From: Actinobacillus sp.
GTDB taxonomy: Bacteria; Pseudomonadota; Gammaproteobacteria; Enterobacterales; Pasteurellaceae
DNA length: 64,000 nucleotides
Reading direction: 5' to 3'
NCBI GenBank assembly: GCA_020026155.1
Contig: JAHHQX010000006.1
Location: 1-64,000, forward strand
The position numbers and the translations under genes were made by a program. How positions within the stretch are numbered: the first letter of the stretch is position 1; each line of letters starts with the position of its first letter. Below the pieces are notes generated by a model. The model did no database searches. It was given only the letters and a program-made list of their open reading frames with translations, and was not told where the DNA came from. Below, piece after piece: positions 38,278 through 48,236 of this stretch.

Positions 38278-38880
38278 TTATTGTTCCATTAAAGAGATAA
38301 TATTTTGTTCAGTCTGGCTTTCTACTTTGTCTAAAAGTGTTTGACGTTCTTCATAGCTTAAACCATGAATATTGCCAAGTAACTGATACTGAATATCTTC
38401 AATTCCGCAAAAATTAAAAAGTCCATCCACTAAACAATCACGCAAAGATTGATCAAATCCTAATGCTTGGTATTTTTCTTCTTTATTACCAATAGTAATA
38501 AATTGCTGCATTTTTTTACCAAACAACAAACCCACAGATTTTCCATTTTCTGTTTTATATGCAAACCCATGACTTAAAATACGATCTAGATATCCCTTTA
38601 AAATAGCTGGATAACCCATCCACCATAATGGATAAATAAGCGTGATTAAATCTGCGCTGTCTATCAGTTGTTGTTCTTGTTTAATATCTTCAGGGACTTC
38701 CGCATTCTTGCTGCCAACTAATTCTTCTGCAGACAAAATGGGATTAAACCCCAGTCGATATAAATCCCTAACTTGTGTGTCAATACCATGTTTTTGGCTA
38801 GTTGCCACAACTTTTTGTAAAATTGCGGCATTGAAACTTTTTTCACTATCAGGATGCGCAAAAATAATTAAATGTTTCAT
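38278..38880 (-). CDS. Flavodoxin-fold NAD(P)H oxidoreductase, paralog A
   Basis: A 200-residue quinone/nitro-reductase-like protein. MKHLIIFAHPDSEKSFNAAI binds the flavin phosphate and LITLIYPLWWMGYPAILKGYLDRIL forms the isoalloxazine pocket. FITIGNKEEKYQALGFD-SL-DCLV-GLF is shared with paralog B at 36949, so the pair probably arose by duplication around the TorD-like gene. TAGGA precedes the ATG. Likely a two-electron quinone reductase protecting against redox stress; substrate not known. Confidence 0.9.
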   Translation of the reverse strand: MKHLIIFAHPDSEKSFNAAILQKVVATSQKHGIDTQVRDLYRLGFNPILSAEELVGSKNAEVPEDIKQEQQLIDSADLITLIYPLWWMGYPAILKGYLDRILSHGFAYKTENGKSVGLLFGKKMQQFITIGNKEEKYQALGFDQSLRDCLVDGLFNFCGIEDIQYQLLGNIHGLSYEERQTLLDKVESQTEQNIISLMEQ

Positions 38881-38906
38881 TTAAAATTCCTAATTTATAC
38901 AGTTTT

Positions 38907-38934
38907 GCCTTTTGACACGGTTATGACAAAAGGC
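38907..38934 (-). other. Hairpin between sstT and the flavoprotein gene
   Basis: Arms GCCTTTTG / CAAAAGGC enclose 12 bases. No clear T run follows on the minus strand, so it may stabilise or attenuate rather than terminate. Confidence 0.4.
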
Positions 38935-38961
38935 ATAAATTTTTTCGAAAATTGGGGCGTC
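38934..38961 (-). repeat. Single copy of the dispersed repeat after sstT
   Basis: On the minus strand GACGCCCCAATTTTC, then AAAATTTATG, starting 5 bp after the sstT stop. Confidence 0.75.
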
Positions 38962-38966
38962 TTTAT

Positions 38967-40238
38967 TTATGCGATATCCTTCGCTTTTTCATTTTCTAGT
39001 GCCAATTTTCGTTGTTCTCCCTCGCATGCTGCGGCTGTAAAGACAACATCAGTTGAGGAATTAAGTGCTGTTTCAGCACTGTCTTGAATAACCCCAATGA
39101 TAAACCCAACCCCCATAACTTGGGCCGCGATCTCATTAGAAATACCAAATAAGCTACACGCTAATGGAATAAGCAATAACGACCCACCCGCTACGCCAGA
39201 CGCACCACACGCACAAATACTCGCAACTAAACTAAGAAGGAAAGCGGTCCCAAAGTTTACTGGAATACCTAACGTATGAACGGCAGCAAGAGTAAGTACC
39301 GTAATAGTGATCGCTGCACCACCCATATTAATGGTTGCACCCAATGGAATAGAAACAGAATACGTTTCTTCATCAAGGTTTAACTGTTTACATAAATCCA
39401 TATTCACTGGAATATTTGCTGCAGAGCTACGAGTAAAGAAAGCCGTTACCCCACTCACGCGGATACAGAGCCAGATTAAAGGGAATGGATTGCGACGTGT
39501 TTTCCAAAAAACTAAAATAGGATTTACGACAAATGCAGTTAACAGCATAGATCCTAGTAAAACAATAAGGAGTTGTGCATAGTTTGCTAAAACACCAAAT
39601 CCTTTACTTGCAAAGCTCTCTGCAACCAACCCAAACACCCCTATCGGTGCAAAGTTAATAATAAAGTACACAATCTTAGAAACACCCTCAGCAAGGTCAT
39701 TCATCACCACTTTGGTGGTATCTGAAGAATGTCGTAATACAATGCCAAGTGCAATCGCCCATGCCAAAATGCCAATAAAATTCGCACTAAACAAAGCATT
39801 CACAGGATTATCAACCACGTTAAGCACCATCTGTCCTAACACTTCGCTAACGTTATTAGGTGGTGTTAAGCCTGTTTGTACAGAATTTAAAACAAGTTTT
39901 GTTGGCATCGCAAAACTAAATAATACAGAAACAAGCGCGGCACTAAACGTTCCTAGCAAATAGAGCACGACAATATCTTGCATGTTGCTTTTAGCACCAA
40001 CTTTCTTATTACAAATAGCTGCAATGACTAATAAGAAAACTAATAAAGGTGCGACAGAGCGTAAAGAGCGAACAAAGAGTTTCCCCAGAAAACCTGCTTC
40101 CGCGGCAAGATTTAGTCCGATAATTGGTTGTAACATTGGTGAAATAATCGCTAAAATAACGCCACTCACCAATCCTATCCCCACTTTCTTAACTAGGCTG
40201 CCTTGGAAGAAAAATTGAAATAATCGAAATCGGTTCAT
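38967..40238 (-). CDS. sstT: Sodium/serine-threonine symporter SstT
   Basis: Inner-membrane dicarboxylate/amino-acid:cation symporter of 423 residues that takes up serine and threonine with sodium. Typical blocks are [18 protein letters not shown] near residue 58, the serine-rich re-entrant loop [18 protein letters not shown] and the [16 protein letters not shown] segment that binds substrate and sodium. [15 protein letters not shown] and [13 protein letters not shown] close the core. AAGGA precedes the ATG. A small inverted repeat TACCGA/TCGGTA (40256-40273) lies in the leader. Confidence 0.95.
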   Translation of the reverse strand: MNRFRLFQFFFQGSLVKKVGIGLVSGVILAIISPMLQPIIGLNLAAEAGFLGKLFVRSLRSVAPLLVFLLVIAAICNKKVGAKSNMQDIVVLYLLGTFSAALVSVLFSFAMPTKLVLNSVQTGLTPPNNVSEVLGQMVLNVVDNPVNALFSANFIGILAWAIALGIVLRHSSDTTKVVMNDLAEGVSKIVYFIINFAPIGVFGLVAESFASKGFGVLANYAQLLIVLLGSMLLTAFVVNPILVFWKTRRNPFPLIWLCIRVSGVTAFFTRSSAANIPVNMDLCKQLNLDEETYSVSIPLGATINMGGAAITITVLTLAAVHTLGIPVNFGTAFLLSLVASICACGASGVAGGSLLLIPLACSLFGISNEIAAQVMGVGFIIGVIQDSAETALNSSTDVVFTAAACEGEQRKLALENEKAKDIA

Positions 40239-40356
40239 TGTAATCCTTAAACATTTACCGAATGCTATCGGTACATTGAAAATACATTTTTTATCGTTAA
40301 TCTTAAGAACGTACCATAAATAATATTTAAATTAAATAATAATATTTTGTTAGCAT

Positions 40357-40402
40357 AAAAAGAAAAACGATGTTTTTAGAACATTATCTAAAAACATCGT
40401 TT
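40357..40402 (-). terminator. Terminator of topA
   Basis: Perfect 16-bp stem (AAACGATGTTTTTAGA with its complement), loop ACATTA, 20 bp after the topA stop; TCTTTTTATG follows on the minus strand. Confidence 0.88.
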
Positions 40403-40421
40403 ATTTCTTAGATAAAAAGGG

Positions 40422-43019
40422 TTATTGCCATTTACCATCTACAAAATGAACTTGCCATTTTGTGGCTTTACCATTTTTTTCAGAGGTCACATACTGACGC
40501 TTTTCTTTACGAGAGAAACGAATAATCGCTTCATTTCCTTCTGGATCATGTTGTGGTGCGAGCGCGAGATATTTTAATTTATCAGGAAGGCGATCAGCAA
40601 AACGTGCCAGCTCGCTAACCTTAGCTGCTCGACTTTCACGACTTTTCGGGAAATTATGCGCAGACATAAATACGCCACTTGCCCCGTCACGTAATACAAA
40701 ATATGCATCCGATTTTTCACATTTTAATTCTGGGAACAATACGGGATCTTCTTTAGGTGGAGCAACTTCCCCGCTTTTTAAAATTTTACGGGTATTATCA
40801 CATTGGGTACAACCCATGTATTTACCAAAGCGACCTAATTTTAAATGCATATCCGCACCACATTTATCACATTCAATAACGGGGCCATCATAGCCTTTTA
40901 TTTTAAAGTCACCATTTTCTACGAGATAGCCATCACAATTAGGGTTATTCCCGCAGACATACAGTTTGCGCTGTCCGTCAATGATATAGCTATCCATTGC
41001 CGTTTGACAAATCGGGCAACGTTTTTTATCTAGCAATGCTTTTGTTTCAGAGCTTTCGTCTAAAACATTGAGTAATTCTTCTTCTGGAATAAGATTAATC
41101 GTGGTTTTACAACGCTCTTTTGGTGGTAATGCATAACCTGTACAACCTAAGAATACCCCTGTACTTGCAGTACGAATTGCCATATCACGCCCGCATGTTG
41201 GACAATGAATATCGGTGTTAACCAATTTATTTGGCTTCATTCCACCTTCCAATTCATCAAGTTCCGCAGTCGTTAAACGTTCTGAGAAATCACCAAAGAA
41301 TTGGTTGAGTTCTTCTTTCCAGTTTTTCTTCCCATCTGCAATCTGGTCAAGTACTGTTTCCATATCTGCAGTAAAGTCATAATTCATGAAATTAGGGAAA
41401 GATTGGTTAAGACGATCCGTAACAATTTCACCAATTTTTTCAGCATAAAAACGACGATTTTCTACTCGCACATAACCACGATCTTGAATGGTAGAAATGA
41501 TGGTTGCATAAGTAGACGGGCGCCCAATACCACGTTTTTCCAATTCACGGACAAGTGCCGCTTCATTAAAACGCGCAGGGGGTTTAGTAAAGTGTTGTTG
41601 AGGGTCGAGTTTAATAAGTGTTAATTTATCGCCAACATGCAGTTCTGGAAGCGGTTGCTCATCTTTATTTACAGTCTGCGCAATCACCTTGGTCCAACCA
41701 TCAAAACGTAGCACTCGTCCTTTCGCTTTGAATAAATATTCTCCCGCCATAACATGTAATGCAGTGCTATCATAACGCGCTGGAGGCATTTGACACGCAA
41801 CAAATTGTTGCCAAATTAATTCATACAATCGCATTGCATCTCGATCAACACCGTTTAAATCGGATGCTAAAGTATGAATATCTGATGGACGAATCGCTTC
41901 GTGCGCTTCTTGCGCATTTTCTTTACTCGAATAGTAATTTGGTTTTTCAGGTAAATAAGCGTCGCCAAAATGATCTTTGATATAGCCACGCACCATCTTC
42001 AATGCATCTTGACTTAAATTGGTACTATCAGTACGCATGTAGGTAATATACCCTGCCTCGTATAGCCGTTGAGCGAGCATCATGGTTTTTTTCACGCCAA
42101 AGCCTAATTTAGTACTTGCACTTTGTTGTAAGGTAGAAGTAATAAACGGTGCTTTCGGTTTGGATAATGTCGGTTTTGTTTCAATGCTACTAACTTCATA
42201 AGCCGCACTTTTTAAGAATTGCGTAACAGCGTCAGTTTCTTGTGCATTATGAAGGGCTAATTTTTTTCCTTGATAATCCGCTAATTCTAAATGAATCGGA
42301 GCGTTAGCGTGGGTATTAACATCGGCTGCAATTTGCCAAAATTCTTCAGGTTGGAATGCTTTAATTTCACGTTCACGTTCCACGAGTAATTTAACTGCTA
42401 CGGATTGAACACGACCTGCGGAAAGTCCTCGCGCAACTTTTTTCCATAGTAATGGGGAAACCATAAAGCCCACAACGCGATCTAGAAAACGACGTGTTTG
42501 TTGCGCATTCACACAGTCCATATTAATTTGAGTCGGATGCTCAAATGCTTGGGTAATAGCATTCTTCGTAATTTCATTAAATACAACGCGACTAAAACGA
42601 TTGTCATCCCCACCAATGACTTCTTTTAAATGCCAAGCAATCGCTTCTCCTTCTCTATCCAAGTCGGTTGCAAGATAAATATGATCAGCTTTTTTTGCTA
42701 ATGATTTTAATTCAGAAACAACTTTTTCTTTACCAGGCAGGATTTCATAATGTGCTTTCCAATCATCATATGGATCAACACCCATTCTTTTTACCAATGC
42801 ATTACGATCACGCTCTGCTTTAATGGCTGCTTTTTCTTCTGCTGTCAATCCACGCGTAGATATAGGTTTCGCTTTTTCCTTTTCTTTGTTACTTGCTCCT
42901 GAAACAGGTAAATCACAAATATGTCCCACACTCGATTTTACAACATAATGATTACCCAGGTATTTATTAATTGTTTTTGCTTTAGCTGGAGATTCTACAA
43001 TCACTAAGGATTTTGTCAT
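40422..43019 (-). CDS. topA: DNA topoisomerase I
   Basis: Type IA topoisomerase of 865 residues that relaxes negative supercoils. The TOPRIM domain holds the nucleotidyl-type residues ([18 protein letters not shown] and [16 protein letters not shown]). The active tyrosine is near residue 327 in [13 protein letters not shown]. Three C-terminal four-cysteine zinc ribbons are visible ([25 protein letters not shown]). I use the ATG at 43019, with AGGA at proper spacing, rather than the one two codons upstream; the length then equals the E. coli enzyme. Confidence 0.97.
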   Translation of the reverse strand: MTKSLVIVESPAKAKTINKYLGNHYVVKSSVGHICDLPVSGASNKEKEKAKPISTRGLTAEEKAAIKAERDRNALVKRMGVDPYDDWKAHYEILPGKEKVVSELKSLAKKADHIYLATDLDREGEAIAWHLKEVIGGDDNRFSRVVFNEITKNAITQAFEHPTQINMDCVNAQQTRRFLDRVVGFMVSPLLWKKVARGLSAGRVQSVAVKLLVEREREIKAFQPEEFWQIAADVNTHANAPIHLELADYQGKKLALHNAQETDAVTQFLKSAAYEVSSIETKPTLSKPKAPFITSTLQQSASTKLGFGVKKTMMLAQRLYEAGYITYMRTDSTNLSQDALKMVRGYIKDHFGDAYLPEKPNYYSSKENAQEAHEAIRPSDIHTLASDLNGVDRDAMRLYELIWQQFVACQMPPARYDSTALHVMAGEYLFKAKGRVLRFDGWTKVIAQTVNKDEQPLPELHVGDKLTLIKLDPQQHFTKPPARFNEAALVRELEKRGIGRPSTYATIISTIQDRGYVRVENRRFYAEKIGEIVTDRLNQSFPNFMNYDFTADMETVLDQIADGKKNWKEELNQFFGDFSERLTTAELDELEGGMKPNKLVNTDIHCPTCGRDMAIRTASTGVFLGCTGYALPPKERCKTTINLIPEEELLNVLDESSETKALLDKKRCPICQTAMDSYIIDGQRKLYVCGNNPNCDGYLVENGDFKIKGYDGPVIECDKCGADMHLKLGRFGKYMGCTQCDNTRKILKSGEVAPPKEDPVLFPELKCEKSDAYFVLRDGASGVFMSAHNFPKSRESRAAKVSELARFADRLPDKLKYLALAPQHDPEGNEAIIRFSRKEKRQYVTSEKNGKATKWQVHFVDGKWQ

Positions 43020-43088
43020 GCTCATTCCTATTTTATTTATATAACTACAGTTAAATTTATTCTTTCCAAATAAAAGGGAGATAATACC

Positions 43089-43592
43089 CTACATATTTGA
43101 TGGAAGATGACTCAGCAAACTTGAGTTAGCTTGCATTTGTTGAAAAAACCAATCAACAATAAAGTGGAAATGCGGTATTAATTGGGAACTTTTCCACATC
43201 GCAGTGTTATGTACTTGAGTAAAAGAATCAGCAAAAAAGAGTAACGCTGAAACAATTAAAATCCCACGTAAAAACCCAAAACATGCACCTAGCACGCGAT
43301 CTGTCCCACTGAGTCCCGTTTTGTCGACTAATTGACCTAATAGAAAATTAATAATCCCACCAACAATTAGTGTGCCGACAAATAACGCAACCACCGCTGT
43401 ACCATTGCGCACATAATTATTTGCAATATTCGTAAAATGTGCAGCAAGATAGGGATAGAATTGAACAGTAATAATAAAAGCCGCAATCCAAGTCGCAAGG
43501 GAAACTACCTCACGAATAAAACCGCGCCATAAACTAACAACAATGGATAAACCGATAATAGCAATGATGGCCCAATCAATATAATTATTCAT
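43089..43592 (-). CDS. cvpA: CvpA family inner-membrane protein
   Basis: A 167-residue protein with four predicted spans, of the colicin V production (CvpA) family, which affects envelope integrity. MNNYIDWAIIAIIGLSIVVSLWRGFIREVVSLATWI is the family start (spans broken at SLWRGF), and GADR-type loop TGLSGTDRVLGACFGFLRGILI follows. I begin it at ATG 43592, preceded by AAAGGAAG; the upstream ATG (43631) lies in the preceding terminator. purF, its usual neighbour, is not here. It may be cotranscribed with topA. Confidence 0.93.
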   Translation of the reverse strand: MNNYIDWAIIAIIGLSIVVSLWRGFIREVVSLATWIAAFIITVQFYPYLAAHFTNIANNYVRNGTAVVALFVGTLIVGGIINFLLGQLVDKTGLSGTDRVLGACFGFLRGILIVSALLFFADSFTQVHNTAMWKSSQLIPHFHFIVDWFFQQMQANSSLLSHLPSNM

Positions 43593-43611
43593 ATTCTTCC
43601 TTTGGATACAG

Positions 43612-43638
43612 AAAAATCCCCAAGTAAACACTTGGGGA
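43612..43638 (-). terminator. Terminator of the OmpA-type lipoprotein gene
   Basis: Stem TCCCCAAGT / ACTTGGGGA with loop AAAC, 16 bp after the stop, then TTTTTC on the minus strand. Confidence 0.82.
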
Positions 43639-43654
43639 AAATTTATCTTTTATA

Positions 43655-44467
43655 TTATTTATACAAAATCGCTGGACCTTGTGTACCCGCTTTTAACTCG
43701 GTATTGGCTTGTCCAAGATTTTTCGCGGTAATTTCTACACGACGATTTGGTTTTAAGCAAGCAATTAATGCATTTTGTGAAGAATTTTGACAATCTTTCA
43801 CCGGATCAGCCTCACCTTCTGCAAAGGTTGAAATATTTGCTTTCACACCATCAGCGATAAGTGCTTGTTTTACCATCATCGCACGTTCTTTCGCTAAATT
43901 TAAATTATAGTCATTACCACCAATACGATCGGTATAACCCGTTACACTGACGTTTTGAATGTTATTTGACTGAATTTCATGTGCAACGCGTTTGATTGTC
44001 GCTTGCGCATGCGGTGTTAAATCAGCTTTATTAAATGCAAATAATACTTCATTGTTTAAAGGTGCTGTTTGCCCATCGAATTTACATTGATTTGGGAACC
44101 AATAGAAAGATTGCGCATTCATATTTTTATCAAATAAAATTTTGTACTGACAAATTCTATTTACGCCATTTTCTTGATAATTAAATGCATAATCCCATTC
44201 TCTCACGCCCCAGAAACCCTCATTAAATTGCGGATTGCCAATTAATTGGCGAATTTGAGATTTATTCATTCCACGGTGGATGATGCGAACATTATTCCAA
44301 TTTGGCCAAGAACCGAACTCACTGCCATCGTGATTAAACGTATCCTGTGAAATTTTTGGCCAAACTAAATGATTAGATGTTCCATCCGCATTTACATCGC
44401 TTAAGTTACCACACCCTACAACCGATGTTGCAACCAAAGCTGGCAATAAAATTTGATAATATTTCAT
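43655..44467 (-). CDS. OmpA-family lipoprotein with BamE/SmpA-like N-terminal domain
   Basis: A 270-residue outer-membrane lipoprotein. The signal MKYYQILLPALVATSVVGC has lipobox VVGC (Cys19). Residues ~55-120 resemble an SmpA/OmlA (BamE) domain: RGMNKSQIRQLIGNPQF followed by WDYAFNY. Residues ~140-245 are an OmpA peptidoglycan-binding domain: VLFAFNKADLTPHAQATI, VTGYTDRIGGNDYNLNLAKERAMMVKQALI and NRRVEI, with the Asp and Arg that bind meso-DAP. I use ATG 44467 (GAGGG upstream) rather than 44482. It should tether the outer membrane to the wall; exact name unknown. Confidence 0.9.
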   Translation of the reverse strand: MKYYQILLPALVATSVVGCGNLSDVNADGTSNHLVWPKISQDTFNHDGSEFGSWPNWNNVRIIHRGMNKSQIRQLIGNPQFNEGFWGVREWDYAFNYQENGVNRICQYKILFDKNMNAQSFYWFPNQCKFDGQTAPLNNEVLFAFNKADLTPHAQATIKRVAHEIQSNNIQNVSVTGYTDRIGGNDYNLNLAKERAMMVKQALIADGVKANISTFAEGEADPVKDCQNSSQNALIACLKPNRRVEITAKNLGQANTELKAGTQGPAILYK

Positions 44468-44527
44468 TGATAAAACCCTCATTTACTTAACACAAAAGTT
44501 TATTATTTAAAAAATAACCTTTCTTTT

Positions 44528-44555
44528 AGTATAGATCAATACTTATACATAGCAA
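44528..44555 (-). promoter_or_regulatory. Probable sigma-70 promoter of the OmpA-type lipoprotein gene
   Basis: On the minus strand TTGCTA and TATACT are separated by 16 bp, about 60 bp before the start codon. Confidence 0.45.
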
Positions 44556-44612
44556 AAAAATATTACGTAAATTTTTGCGTTATCTTCAAAAAGATACATT
44601 TAATTTGCATCG

Positions 44613-45662
44613 TTAGGAGATAAAATCCTGACGCTGTTTACTCAATAATTTGCTAACAATATTTTCGTTACTATCTTCCACTTGTTTACCAAATTTTTGA
44701 AGTAATCCTTTCTTTACTTGATATTTCAACGAAATAATACTTTGCGTTTTCTTTTGGAAAGCGCTGAGAAGCACATCATCGCTGGTATTGATTTCATCTG
44801 CTAAGTTTAGGGTTAATGCCTGTTGCCCGAACCAATGTTCACCCGTTGCGACTTTATCTATATCCACTACAGGTCGATTGGTAGCGACAAATTGTTTAAA
44901 TAAATCATGCGTTTCATTGAGTTCTTGTTGGAATTTTTCTTTTCCTTTTTCTGTATTTTCTCCTAGCATGGTAACAGTACGTTTGTATTCCCCTGCTGTC
45001 ATTACGTCAACATCCACATCATGTTTTTTTAAGAGCCGGTGAATATTTGGAATTTGGGCAACGACACCAATCGATCCTAAAATTGCAAAAGGTGCAGCAA
45101 TAATCTTGTCTGCGACACAAGCCATCATATAACCGCCACTTGCCGCCACTTTATCTACCGCAACTGTTAATGGAATATTATGCTGTTTTAAGCGCATCAA
45201 TTGAGAAGCGGCCAGCCCATATCCCGTTACCATTCCACCTGGACTTTCAAGGCGTAGCAAAACTTCATCGCCTGCTTTTGCGACACCAATAATTGCACTG
45301 ATTTCTTCTCGTAAGGCAGCCGTTTGAGAAGCGGCAATATCACCTTTAAAATCTAAAACAAAAAGATGTGGCTTACGCACGATCTCAGATTTCTCTTTTT
45401 TCTTTTGTTTTGCCAATTTTTTATCGGCTTTTTTCTGTTGTTTTGCTTCCTCTTTCAAGGTCTTCTCATCTAAATGAAAACGACTTAATTTTTTGGTTTC
45501 TTCAGCAAATTTTTCAGATAAATCTGTGATAATCAATTCTCCGTCATGACTTGTCTGTTTCATTGAAAAAATGATCAAAAATGCGATAACGGGAATCAAA
45601 ATAATGGTGATCAATTTCAGGATAAATAGTCCATAATCACTGATAAATATTGTCCAACTCAT
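44613..45662 (-). CDS. sohB: Inner-membrane S49 serine peptidase SohB
   Basis: Signal-peptide-peptidase-like protease of 349 residues. A span at about 9-29 anchors it; a lysine-rich charged segment follows (KQQKKADKKLAKQKKKEKS). The S49 core includes LLRLESPGGMVTGYG, the nucleophile region KVAASGGYMMACVADKI with catalytic Ser, and YKRTVTMLGENTEKGKEKF with the catalytic Lys region. In E. coli, extra SohB compensates for loss of DegP. AGGAAAG precedes the ATG. Confidence 0.94.
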   Translation of the reverse strand: MSWTIFISDYGLFILKLITIILIPVIAFLIIFSMKQTSHDGELIITDLSEKFAEETKKLSRFHLDEKTLKEEAKQQKKADKKLAKQKKKEKSEIVRKPHLFVLDFKGDIAASQTAALREEISAIIGVAKAGDEVLLRLESPGGMVTGYGLAASQLMRLKQHNIPLTVAVDKVAASGGYMMACVADKIIAAPFAILGSIGVVAQIPNIHRLLKKHDVDVDVMTAGEYKRTVTMLGENTEKGKEKFQQELNETHDLFKQFVATNRPVVDIDKVATGEHWFGQQALTLNLADEINTSDDVLLSAFQKKTQSIISLKYQVKKGLLQKFGKQVEDSNENIVSKLLSKQRQDFIS

Positions 45663-45861
45663 AGGCTCTTTCCTAAGATAAAACTAAATTAAAATGAAAA
45701 TCAAACTCTTTATCTTAATGATTTTTTTTAGAAGTGCAATTTTTAAAAGACCGATATAAATAAATTTATTTTTATCAATAAAATCCCTGCTTTATACGTT
45801 TTAAAAGGGTATTTTTTGTTTTACAATAGTTCTCACCTGTTAGTCTACTTAGTGCCTAGAA

Positions 45862-46419
45862 ATGAAATTTAATATACCGACAATTTTGACCCTATTTCGG
45901 GTAATTCTTATCCCATTCTTTATTCTTGTTTTCTACTTGCCGTTTCAATGGTCACCATTCGTCACAATGCTTATTTTCGGTATTGCATCTGTAACCGACT
46001 GGTTCGATGGATATTTAGCAAGAAAATGGAATCAAAGTACACCTTTTGGCGCATTTCTCGATCCTGTTGCGGATAAAGCCATGGTGGTTACTGCACTTGT
46101 TTTAGTGACTGAACATTACCACGCTTTTTGGATCAGTATCCCTGCAATTATCATGATTGTTCGCGAAATTATTATCTCTGCCCTACGTGAATGGATGGCA
46201 GAAGTCGGAAGCCGTAGCAAAGTCGCGGTTTCTTGGATTGGTAAAGTAAAAACTACTGCACAGATGTTCGCGCTTGGCGGCTTATTATGGCGTCAAAGTT
46301 TCACAATGGAAGTGCTAGCGGTTATTCTACTTTATATCGCCGTGGTCTTGACTGTATGGTCTATGATGCACTATTTAGTTGCGGCGAAAGAAAACCTATT
46401 AGAACAAAATAATTTGTAA
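45862..46419 (+). CDS. pgsA: CDP-diacylglycerol-glycerol-3-phosphate 3-phosphatidyltransferase
   Basis: Makes phosphatidylglycerol phosphate, the committed step to phosphatidylglycerol and cardiolipin. 185 residues, several membrane spans. The CDP-alcohol phosphotransferase signature D-G-2x-A-R-8x-G-3x-D-3x-D is complete in [20 protein letters not shown] and the following VADK. The N-terminus ([20 protein letters not shown]) is typical. The ribosome site is weak. sodC follows 29 bp downstream and may be cotranscribed. Confidence 0.96.
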   Translation: MKFNIPTILTLFRVILIPFFILVFYLPFQWSPFVTMLIFGIASVTDWFDGYLARKWNQSTPFGAFLDPVADKAMVVTALVLVTEHYHAFWISIPAIIMIVREIIISALREWMAEVGSRSKVAVSWIGKVKTTAQMFALGGLLWRQSFTMEVLAVILLYIAVVLTVWSMMHYLVAAKENLLEQNNL

Positions 46420-46448
46420 TCAATAGAAATAGAACAAGGGGAACTTAT

Positions 46449-47012
46449 ATGAAAAAAAATCTACTTCTTATTGCAAGCGCTATTGGTAGTTTAGCATTTA
46501 TGCAAAACGCAACTGCTGACACTAAGGCACCAACATTTAATCCAGAAGCTGTCCCACATATCCGTATTGATATGAATTTACTCGGACAACAAAAGGATAC
46601 CTCTGTAGGCTACATCATCGCAGCCGACACCCCATATGGTGTTGCATTCTACCCACATCTTTCAGGTTTAAAAAATGCTGAAGGTTTACATGGTTTCCAC
46701 GTTCACATGAACCCAAGCTGTGGTGCAATTGATGGTGGACTAGGTAAACAAGCGGGTGGTCACTGGAATCCGACCCATGCTGGTCAACATTCAGTGCCAT
46801 GGGATAACAATGGACACAAAGGCGATTTACCATCACTTTATGTCAATGCACAAGGTGATGCGACTCATCCAGTTCTTGTCGTTAAAATCAAAAATGTCGA
46901 TGAACTAAAAGGACACGCATTAATGATCCACGTTGGTGGTGATAACTACAGTGACGCACCGAAAAAACTTGGTGGTGGCGGTGCACGCATGGTATGTGGT
47001 GTAATCAAATAA
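46449..47012 (+). CDS. sodC: Periplasmic copper-zinc superoxide dismutase
   Basis: Dismutates superoxide in the periplasm, protecting against host oxidative burst. 187 residues with a signal peptide cleaved near ATA-D (residue 23). Metal ligands appear in HGFHVHMNPSC, GGHWNPTHAGQH and in the aspartate of GDLPSLYVN; the disulfide cysteines are in NPSCG and RMVCGV. The histidine-poor N-terminus lacks the extra metal-binding extension of some Haemophilus enzymes. AAGGGG precedes the ATG. Confidence 0.96.
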   Translation: MKKNLLLIASAIGSLAFMQNATADTKAPTFNPEAVPHIRIDMNLLGQQKDTSVGYIIAADTPYGVAFYPHLSGLKNAEGLHGFHVHMNPSCGAIDGGLGKQAGGHWNPTHAGQHSVPWDNNGHKGDLPSLYVNAQGDATHPVLVVKIKNVDELKGHALMIHVGGDNYSDAPKKLGGGGARMVCGVIK

Positions 47013-47034
47013 ATTCTATCTGCTAAATATATTC

Positions 47035-47069
47035 AAAGGCACTTAAATTAAGTGCCTTTTTTCTTTTTA
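47035..47069 (+). terminator. Terminator of sodC
   Basis: 12-bp stem AAAGGCACTTAA / TTAAGTGCCTTT with one-base to three-base loop, then TTTCTTTTT. Confidence 0.85.
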
Positions 47070-47079
47070 AAAAAAACAA

Positions 47080-47108
47080 TCACGCCCCAATTTTCTGCAA
47101 AATTTATG
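47080..47108 (+). repeat. Single copy of the dispersed repeat
   Basis: TCACGCCCCAATTTTC, three bases, AAAATTTATG on the plus strand, between the sodC terminator and the stop of the converging permease gene 6 bp away. Confidence 0.75.
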
Positions 47109-47113
47109 AATTA

Positions 47114-48220
47114 TTATGATACTTTCCGACGGAACAGATACATGGCTATCGGCGTGGTAATGATAAACAATAATCCCATGGGCCACAGATATGGAATAAT
47201 ATCGGCAAAGCTTGCCCCTTCAAAATAAACTAAGCGTAATGCAGCAATAGGATAACGAATAGGATTAAAAATTGTTGCCTCTTGTAACCATTGTGGCATT
47301 GATTCTACAGGCGTCATTAATCCTGAGAGAACAATCATCGGCACAAGTAATAAAAAGGAAATTACGAGCGATGCAAGAATTGTGCCCGTAATCGTCGAAA
47401 TTGCAATTCCTATTGATACACAGCTTAGCGAAAATAAAGCGATAAGTGAAAGTATGGTGAATGGTGAACCACGTAAGGGAATCTTAAACCAAAATAAGCA
47501 AACGGCAAAAATCATCAATCCTTGTACTATTCCCACTAAAATAGGGGGAATCGCTTTTCCAATAAAAATTTCACCGGGTGTCGTTGGTGTCATTAACATC
47601 ATATCAAAACTACCATTTTCCTTTTCTCGAGAAACAGTAAGGCTTGAGAGAATTAAAACTTGAATCATGCTGATTGCCAGAATCATACCTGACATGATAT
47701 ACCATCGCGTGATATTATTTTCGTTGTAACGCAATCTTGACTCAATTTTTATCGGTGCAAGTTTGGGAGGAAATGCTTTTAATAGGGCTTCTACCGTATA
47801 ATTGGTTGCCACATTAGCTGTAGTAATATTACGTCCATCCGCAACGATAAGTACTTCCCCATGTCCATTTTGGAAATCTTTTGCAAATCCTGATGGAATC
47901 GCAATCCCAATCAATGCATTTCCCTTATCAATCGTATTTTGAAAATCCGATAAACTTTTGCTGTTACTTACTAATTCATAAAAAGGATTATGTGTAAAAG
48001 TTCGGATGACCTGCGCTGCTTGCGAACTATGATCACCATCGTATAACACCCATGGCACGTGTGATAGGTTGTAAGTCGCCCCATATCCAAATAACACAGC
48101 TTGCGCTAACGCAGGTACAATTAAAATTTTCCTCGAGCCTGGATCTTTTAAAAGTACAATTAACTCCTTAATAATTAAGGCTTTTAAGCGTCTAATTTTT
48201 ATTATCCACGATTGCCACAT
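47114..48220 (-). CDS. ABC exporter permease 2 (YbhR/YhhJ-like)
   Basis: An ABC-2-type permease of 368 residues: one N-terminal span, a large external domain (about 50-170) and five C-terminal spans with TVSREKENGSFDMMLMTPTTPGEIFIGKAIP, the coupling-helix region. Last of four genes with the membrane fusion protein, double ATPase and first permease, so it probably forms a heterodimeric exporter with the 48237-49361 product. AGGACAAG precedes the ATG, 16 bp after the previous stop. Confidence 0.88.
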   Translation of the reverse strand: MWQSWIIKIRRLKALIIKELIVLLKDPGSRKILIVPALAQAVLFGYGATYNLSHVPWVLYDGDHSSQAAQVIRTFTHNPFYELVSNSKSLSDFQNTIDKGNALIGIAIPSGFAKDFQNGHGEVLIVADGRNITTANVATNYTVEALLKAFPPKLAPIKIESRLRYNENNITRWYIMSGMILAISMIQVLILSSLTVSREKENGSFDMMLMTPTTPGEIFIGKAIPPILVGIVQGLMIFAVCLFWFKIPLRGSPFTILSLIALFSLSCVSIGIAISTITGTILASLVISFLLLVPMIVLSGLMTPVESMPQWLQEATIFNPIRYPIAALRLVYFEGASFADIIPYLWPMGLLFIITTPIAMYLFRRKVS

Positions 48221-48236
48221 ATCTTGTCCTCATCTA

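Noticed and set aside
40256..40273. TACCGA/TCGGTA inverted repeat in the sstT leader as an operator
   Set aside because: Arms are only 6 bp, match no regulator consensus that I know, and could arise by chance.
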